Origin: Otatea glauca
Taxonomy: Eukaryota > Streptophyta > Magnoliopsida > Poales > Poaceae
Length of the DNA: 64,000 nucleotides
NCBI GenBank assembly: GCA_036346275.1
Contig: CM070719.1
Span: forward strand, 30,708,093 to 30,772,092
Reading direction: 5' to 3'
The first letter of the stretch is position 1. Each line of letters opens with the position of its first letter. This document shows positions 58,434 to 64,000 of this stretch, piece after piece. The translations under genes and the position numbers were made by a program. Under the pieces are notes generated by a model. That model did no database searches, was not told the origin of the DNA, and saw only the letters and a list, made by a program, of their open reading frames with translations.

Positions 58434-61400
58434 TGGAAGGCCTCCATTTTTGATATTAAATACCAACAATGGGTTCCCTGTGCATACTGTACTAGTCCTA
58501 TGATCAGTGACTATTACGCACAAATTACAACTTGAAATCACATCCATACACAATAATATTACATACGCTAAGCGTCTGAGATTACATAATAGTATTACAA
58601 GCCAAAAACTTGAAAAGCAGAAGCGAAAACTTTATTTCTCTTGTAGTATGCCCATTCACCCTCAGGCAACAGACGAGGTAAAGCCCAAGAGAAGATCGTC
58701 ATCATAACCCCCGAATCCTGTATGGTCGTAATGATCATCGGAGTATTCGATATCATCACCTAAAAACAACATTGATAGCAAGATTGAGTACATTGTGTAC
58801 TCAGCAAGTCTTATAGTGTATCACAGATGCAAATATAAGTAAATGTAGGTTATATCAATGACAAGGTTTCCACAGTCATTTTGCATTGGTAAATTACAGC
58901 ATAATCATATACTAGATTGCAACCGGAATTTATAAAAGAGCGTCTATTGTAATAACCAAGTACTAACATAGTGATAAGATTATATCGCAGTCTACCCGAC
59001 TGATTCAGTCCATTCCCATGTCATCCCCTGACATGAAGTATATTTCAAAACACCATTTCCCCATCAAATCATTTTGTAAATATTAAAACTCTAACCATGT
59101 GATGATGTTACCAAGTGCCTTTAACCGTAGGCGCGGCTAATTAATTAGATTTACACTTTGCAGAGGTGTACAGCTTTACCCACATGAAATGATCTGCCAT
59201 TTTTGCCAGGCCAGTTGACACTCTTCCTTTGGGGTGTCGGAATGGTGATCACGACATAACCGTTACATTGTCTAGACCTAACTTTGCACCAGCCCGATGA
59301 CATTAAATCCTTATTATGGAGAAGGAACATGACAGTGTATCACTGTCATTTAAAATGGTAATACAAGCAGAAATTCCCTGCAATAAAGGCAGTAAATCCC
59401 TACGATAAAGGTTCCTTCCCATACCAAGGCGTACATCGTTATACCGATATGCGTTTACCCACAACAAAGTGTGGAAGCCCCTCGTAAGCAACCTAGAAAG
59501 GATTGCTCATACTATCTCCCGCCTACCAATATGCAAAGCCAGATCTAAGCAACTTAATAGATTAAGGCTGCCCCATACCAGCACTCGTGGTTGTACGATT
59601 TTCTTGGCTTGAAAACAACCCATAGCTCGGTTCTTAATCTGACACGGGCAATACTCCTCCCTACACTACGTACAAGTCTAACCCTTGCACAACCGGCTAT
59701 TGCCAATAATTGCCCACATCTAAACCATAGTTTTATTTTAGGTTTTAATTTTTAAAGTATCCACAATCAATAACATAGCCAATCCATCATTATCAAATTC
59801 CCATGAAGCAGTTTGTTTGATCATCTCCTTCGTTGCTAAATGAGCATGGCTAAGCATGATTATTAATCGTGTATACCCAATTTGACATTATGTAATGACT
59901 ACCCTTTTTCTATGGTTATCAAGGTTTACATGTCCATACTTATCAAGGAAGTTCCATGAAATATCAGGTATATCTACCAATATTCCAACATAGCATTTTT
60001 ATGACAAGTACGCGCATGCATAATAGCTTTGCAAGCATTGAAAGTAAATATTTGAAGTAATAGGATCAAAATGATCAAGGGGGTGCTTGCCTTGCTGATC
60101 GTTGTCAGGTATAAAGTCTGGGTCGTCGGCGAGGTCATCTTCTACTAATTCAGGCTCGTCAGAATCTACTCGTCGATCATCAGGAATAACATACAATAAA
60201 TAGCGAACTAATATAAGGGAAAAAAAGAAGACAGATAGAAAATCCAAATAAAAGCTTATTCAGAGAAATATGAGTGTTTACTGGTATGATTTTGATTCGT
60301 GTTTATATGGTTATACTGTCTTTTTATTTGTATTTACCTTTACTACTTTTGGACTAAATTATATCAAGTATTTCTTACTTCATATGAATTATTCATTTTA
60401 TTTTAACGAATTCTAGATGCTAAAATTATTTAAAGAAGAAAGATTTGTCTTACGGTGATAACATAAAATAGTATGTTGTTAATAGGATTAAGATGCAAAG
60501 CAATGTATTTAAAGACTTTTGAATTAAACATTTGTCACCAAACTTCTTACTGCCATTTTATTATGCAGGCATGACACATTAACTTATTTACTACCTCTTC
60601 ATGAACTAATTTTTGGATGCAAGTATGATCTTGTATGAACACATACATACATACATACATATATATATACACACATATGCATATGCTTATTATGCTCTTC
60701 ATACTAGAACACATCCTATTTGCATAAACCATTATTCATCCAATGTTTTTACCTAGCCTAACATCACACTGCCATCATGCTGAAAAGGAATGAGTTTAGG
60801 AACCTTCTGAGTTTCTTTTCTATTAGGTCATCTATTGTTGCATAATTAAACCAATAATGTCAGACTTTAATAGAAAAGACATAAATAACCTAGATAACCA
60901 AATATTTTTATATGTATGAGGTCCTAGCATAATGAGGATCATAACAAAATTGGTTCCATGCAAATTCAACTTTATTTGCAAAGTTTTTATATTTAGCCTA
61001 TTTTCATAACTACTATACACCTTAGTATTAAAATATTTTTCCATAGTAGATTTTCAAAATATTTTTGTATATTATGGAAGCTCTTGATTTTAGATTAATT
61101 TAGAAATTGGTTTCATCTCATTTGGATTTCAAATGCGAAAGATATTCAAGTTTGAAATTGAACTAGTTCTGAAATTCTAAAGAAAATAGCAAAATACGCC
61201 TTCGCTATACTGAAAGCGCCTTTTGCATCGCGCCACAGTTGTCGTTCAAATCCGACTGAGCCGCTGACATCTCAGGCCCACCTATCAGCGAGACTGAACA
61301 GGGCATGAGCTAGGGCTCACCGTCGGCGAGGATCCGGTGATGCTCCGGTCCGATCGAGGGCACGGCTAGCATCAGGGCACTCTTGCACACCAGATGGTGG

Positions 61401-63003
61401 CACCCATCCCTACCGGGGACTAGCTAAACCACCTCACCACCGTGGTGTGCGGCGGCGGAAGAGGCAGCGAGCCGCGCCAGCGACAAAGGGCATCCCCGAT
61501 GGAACGGGTTCCGGTTCTAGTATCTATGGGTTCTAGTGGTTCCATTTTTACCAATTGGAAGTTCAGAGAAGAGTCGGATTAGCTCACCACCGATCGCCGG
61601 TTTCAGAGAAGAAGGGAGCGCAGTGGCGGCGGAGCTACGGTTGACAATTCCTGAAAATAACCTAGGGGTATTGATCTTAGCAAGTCACAGATGCTATCAC
61701 GCGAAGGAATTTGAGAATGGATCGGCATACTGCCTTATATCCGGCTTGATCCAACTGCTAGCGTTCTTCGGCTGATTCAGAAAATCAGGAAATTGGCAAT
61801 GCATGGTGAAGTAGAGCGAATGAAACTTGAGGGGTTTTGGAGCACAGTCTCTGGCGATCTTGTTCTAGTATTTATAGGCCAGGGAAGACGCTGTAGAGAA
61901 GCTTACACAGGATGTGAACTCGGCTGAGTTTTGCGGTGCCAGAACAGGAGAAGGAATGGGCCATTCTGCGAAAAATCAGAAAAGGGACATGGCGTGGGAA
62001 GTGTTGATGAGGCGGTTTCCTCGGGCGTCGCGGAATGGCAGAGGTGGCGAAGCTACAGCTGGCGAAGCTGATCTCAGCCACACACGGGAGCTCAGTGGAG
62101 AGGAGAGGGACAGGGAGAAGGTGGTGGCAGCTGCTGACAAGTGGGACCGCACAGTGGATTGGGCCCGTGTGGCAGCGAGAGAGGAGGAGAACTCCGATTT
62201 TTACTGCAAGAATGCTGAATTAGGTGCACTGAGTCCATTTTCTATCTAATCGTTAAATTAATAAGGAATTTACTGATTGTATTAAGGCTAGTTTAGAATC
62301 TACCATAAAAATTTCAGACCTATTGGACGTCTTTAAATTTTACAAAAATTCTGACAATGCACTGTGCACAAATTGATGCATTCAGTTTTCTATTTATTTA
62401 GGCACATATATCTTATTTAAAAATTTGGAAACTTTTTGTAAAAGTTTCTCATGCACATATTAACCTCCTATAAAATTTTCATCTTCAGATACCTGATAGT
62501 TTATTTAATAAAATTCTGACATTGATGTTTCCAAATTTTGAGCTTTTAACTTTTTGAATTTTTATAAATATCAAACCTAAAGATTATCTCCTGATATTTT
62601 TACTGCAGATGACTATATCCAGGTAGAAGATAATATAAAAATTTTCACATCGAAATAATGGAAATTTAATTTCTGACATTTTTACTATTGCTTGTCATGA
62701 TTCATTAAATTACCTTTATTTTCATCTTTTAATACTTTGACATGACTTTAAAATTATATTTTTTTGTTCTGGATAGCTCCACTAATTTTACAGCAATTTT
62801 TCTTATTTTTTTGTTTTACAACTCTTTTCTTATTACTTAAGTAATGTTTGGTTGTTTATAAAAAGGGTTTCCTTTCATGCAATAATCAAAGGAAATCAAG
62901 AAAACTCAGAGAAAATTCAGGAAAAAACAGAAAAAGGGAAAAATGAATTTGGTTTAAATATTTACTTGATTTCTTATTTGTATTGGATTTGTATGATGTT
63001 ACA
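58434..63003 (-). repeat. Element G: solo LTR of the F family inserted in H
   Basis: It runs from tggaaggcctcc (58434) to tgatgttaca (63003), flanked by gaatt (58429-58433) and aaatt (63004-63008), a five-base duplication with one mismatch. Removing it and one copy of the repeat restores the RT reading frame of H across VTQ/IRSFLG. Segments match F's LTRs (58.48-59.7 kb against 49.3-50.5 kb, and 61.1-61.5, 62.3-62.4 kb). There is no internal region, so it is a solo LTR left by LTR-LTR recombination. GC-rich parts (61.2-61.65 and 61.9-62.2 kb) hold open frames that I do not accept as genes. Confidence 0.85.
60641..60686. repeat. Microsatellite (catacata)n and (at)n/(ac)n
   Basis: Five acat units followed by alternating at and ac steps, inside solo LTR G. 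It is variable by nature and probably of no functional meaning. Confidence 0.9.
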
Positions 63004-63008
63004 AAATT

Positions 63009-64000
63009 TGAGTGACTGACTTCGGTTGCTCCCAATGTAACATGGCTTCGACCTTGCTCGGATCAATGGCAACTCCTTCTGCAGTCATCACATGACCAAG
63101 AAATTCCACCTTATCATTCCAAAAGTCACACTTACTAAACTTAGCATACAACTATTGCTCTTGCAACCTCTTTAAAACCAATCTCAAATGGTCTGCATGC
63201 TCCTCTCTCCTCTTGGAATACACAAGAATGTCATCTATAAAGACAACGACAAATTTGTCCAAATAGTCCATAAATAATTTATCCATCATGTTCATAAAAT
63301 ATGCCGGAGTATTGGTAAATCCAAAAGACATGACCGTGAACTCATAATGTCCACACCACGTCGAAAAGGTAGTCTTAGGAACATCTTCCAGTCTAATCTT
63401 CAGCTGATGATATCCTGAATGAAGATCTATCTTGGAGAAAACTCCAGCCCCTCTCAACTAATCAAACAAATCATCGATCCTGGGAAAAGGATACTTATTC
63501 TTAATTGTCACTTCATTAAGTGCGTGATAATCGATACACATTCTTAAACTCCCATCCTTCTTCCTGACGAACAAAACCGGTGCTCCCCATGGCGAAGAAC
63601 TTGGTCTTACGAAAACTTTTTCAAGCAATTCCTCGATCTGCTTCTTCATCTCAACAAACTCATCCGTTGGCATACGATACGGTCTCTTTGCTATCGGTGC
63701 TGTTCCAGGCACTAACTCAATAAGAAACTCAATTCCCTATCTGGCAGCATGCCCGACAAATCATCAGGAAAGACTTCCGGATAATCCCTTACAATCGGCA
63801 CATCTTCCATACTAGCAACTTTCACGCTGTTCACCATTAATTGGCCGTCACGAATGGCTGTCGCACGAACCTTCACTTTCTTGCCACTAGGGCTTTCCAA
63901 TGACACCATTCTCTGGCCACAATCCAATACAGCTTTATGCTTGGATAGCCAATCCAATCCAAGGATAACATCTAAGGTTTGAGTATCTAACAAGATGAGA
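63009..64000 (-). pseudogene. pol: Element H protease end and reverse transcriptase
   Basis: The minus strand from 63993 reads LDVILGLDWLSKHKAVLDCG (protease C-terminal ILGxDWL motif) and SMEDVPIVRDYPEVFPDDL. After a frameshift near 63712 it continues with PYRMPTDEFVEMKKQIEELL, SPWGAPVLFVRKKDGSLRMC and IDYHALNEVTIKNKYPFPRI (RT fingers). TAG at 63458-63460 interrupts DDLFD-LRGAG. Next come FSKIDLHSGYHQLKI and YLDKFVVVFIDDILVYSK, with catalytic FIDD intact near 63230-63241. A second TAG follows at 63152-63154, before LYAKFSKCDFW. The RT is nearly complete in sequence but carries two nonsense codons and one frameshift. The gene continues beyond the window. Confidence 0.9.

Larger units (their letters stand above)
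55267..64000 (-). mobile_element. Element H: truncated chromovirus, split by solo LTR G, running off the window
   Basis: In minus orientation from the window end leftward: protease end, RT, [G insertion], RNase H, integrase, chromodomain, polypurine block and the start of the 3' LTR. The LTR is cut at about 55267. Sequence blocks match A and B, so it is the same clade, but H's pol is much less damaged. Gag and 5' LTR lie beyond 64000, if present. Confidence 0.85.

Noticed and set aside
61914..62249. 111-codon frame in solo LTR G
   Set aside because: Same situation as above; Glu/Arg-rich GC-driven reading without homology or conservation.
1..64000. CRISPR arrays, rRNA, tRNA genes or host protein-coding genes
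   Set aside because: No regularly spaced repeats, no rRNA-like blocks, no cloverleaf noticed by eye and no exon series with host-protein motifs. A tRNA scan and a splice-aware gene finder would be decisive but could not be run.

Overview
The window looks like intergenic heterochromatin of a large plant genome, most likely a grass. It is made almost entirely of LTR retrotransposons nested inside one another. I see no convincing host gene, rRNA, tRNA or CRISPR array. The plant call rests on Ty3/Gypsy chromoviruses with a C-terminal chromodomain (Tekay/Del type), 3-5 kb LTRs, tRNA-Met-type primer sites (TGGTATC...), a coding-free LARD-like element, and GC-rich LTR leaders with TATA and telo-box motifs. 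Species cannot be read from the sequence.

Layout. The oldest layer on the left is a decayed Ty1/Copia element (E, + strand), now in three coding pieces: gag start (1972-2149), gag end to reverse transcriptase (15315-16966) and RNase H (40752-41020). Inserted in its gag is D (2150-15314, + strand), a gag-only Gypsy relative. Inserted in D's 3' LTR is C (5583-14947, - strand, TSD atgag), with 2.8 kb LTRs and no recognisable coding. Inserted between E's RT and RNase H is A (16967-40751, - strand, outer TSD atagc), a chromovirus in a tandem LTR-internal-LTR-internal-LTR form. Inserted in A's leader, in the opposite orientation, is B (24293-34261, + strand, TSD gtcaa), a relative of A. B keeps a pre-gag ORF and most of gag, but its pol is eroded.

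At the RNase H end of E lies F (41021-54676, - strand), a non-autonomous element with very long, unequal LTRs. Its only protein is a gag with an array of CCHC zinc knuckles and no capsid domain. A 590-base island of unknown origin follows (54677-55266). Then comes a truncated chromovirus H (55267 to the window end, - strand), whose RT is split by G (58434-63003), a 4.6 kb solo LTR of the F family.

How the parts relate. A, B and H carry or carried pol (protease, RT, RNase H, integrase, chromodomain). C, D and F lack pol and would have depended on enzymes made elsewhere. A and F share the unusual multi-knuckle gag. The B 3' LTR and the middle A LTR form a long inverted repeat around 34.4 kb. 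Several nonsense codons are TAG where a Gln codon (CAG) is expected, as expected for deamination at methylated CHG sites. Many differences between duplicated copies are CAG/CTG to CG/CGA changes that look like consensus errors at such sites, so individual frameshifts here should be treated with caution.
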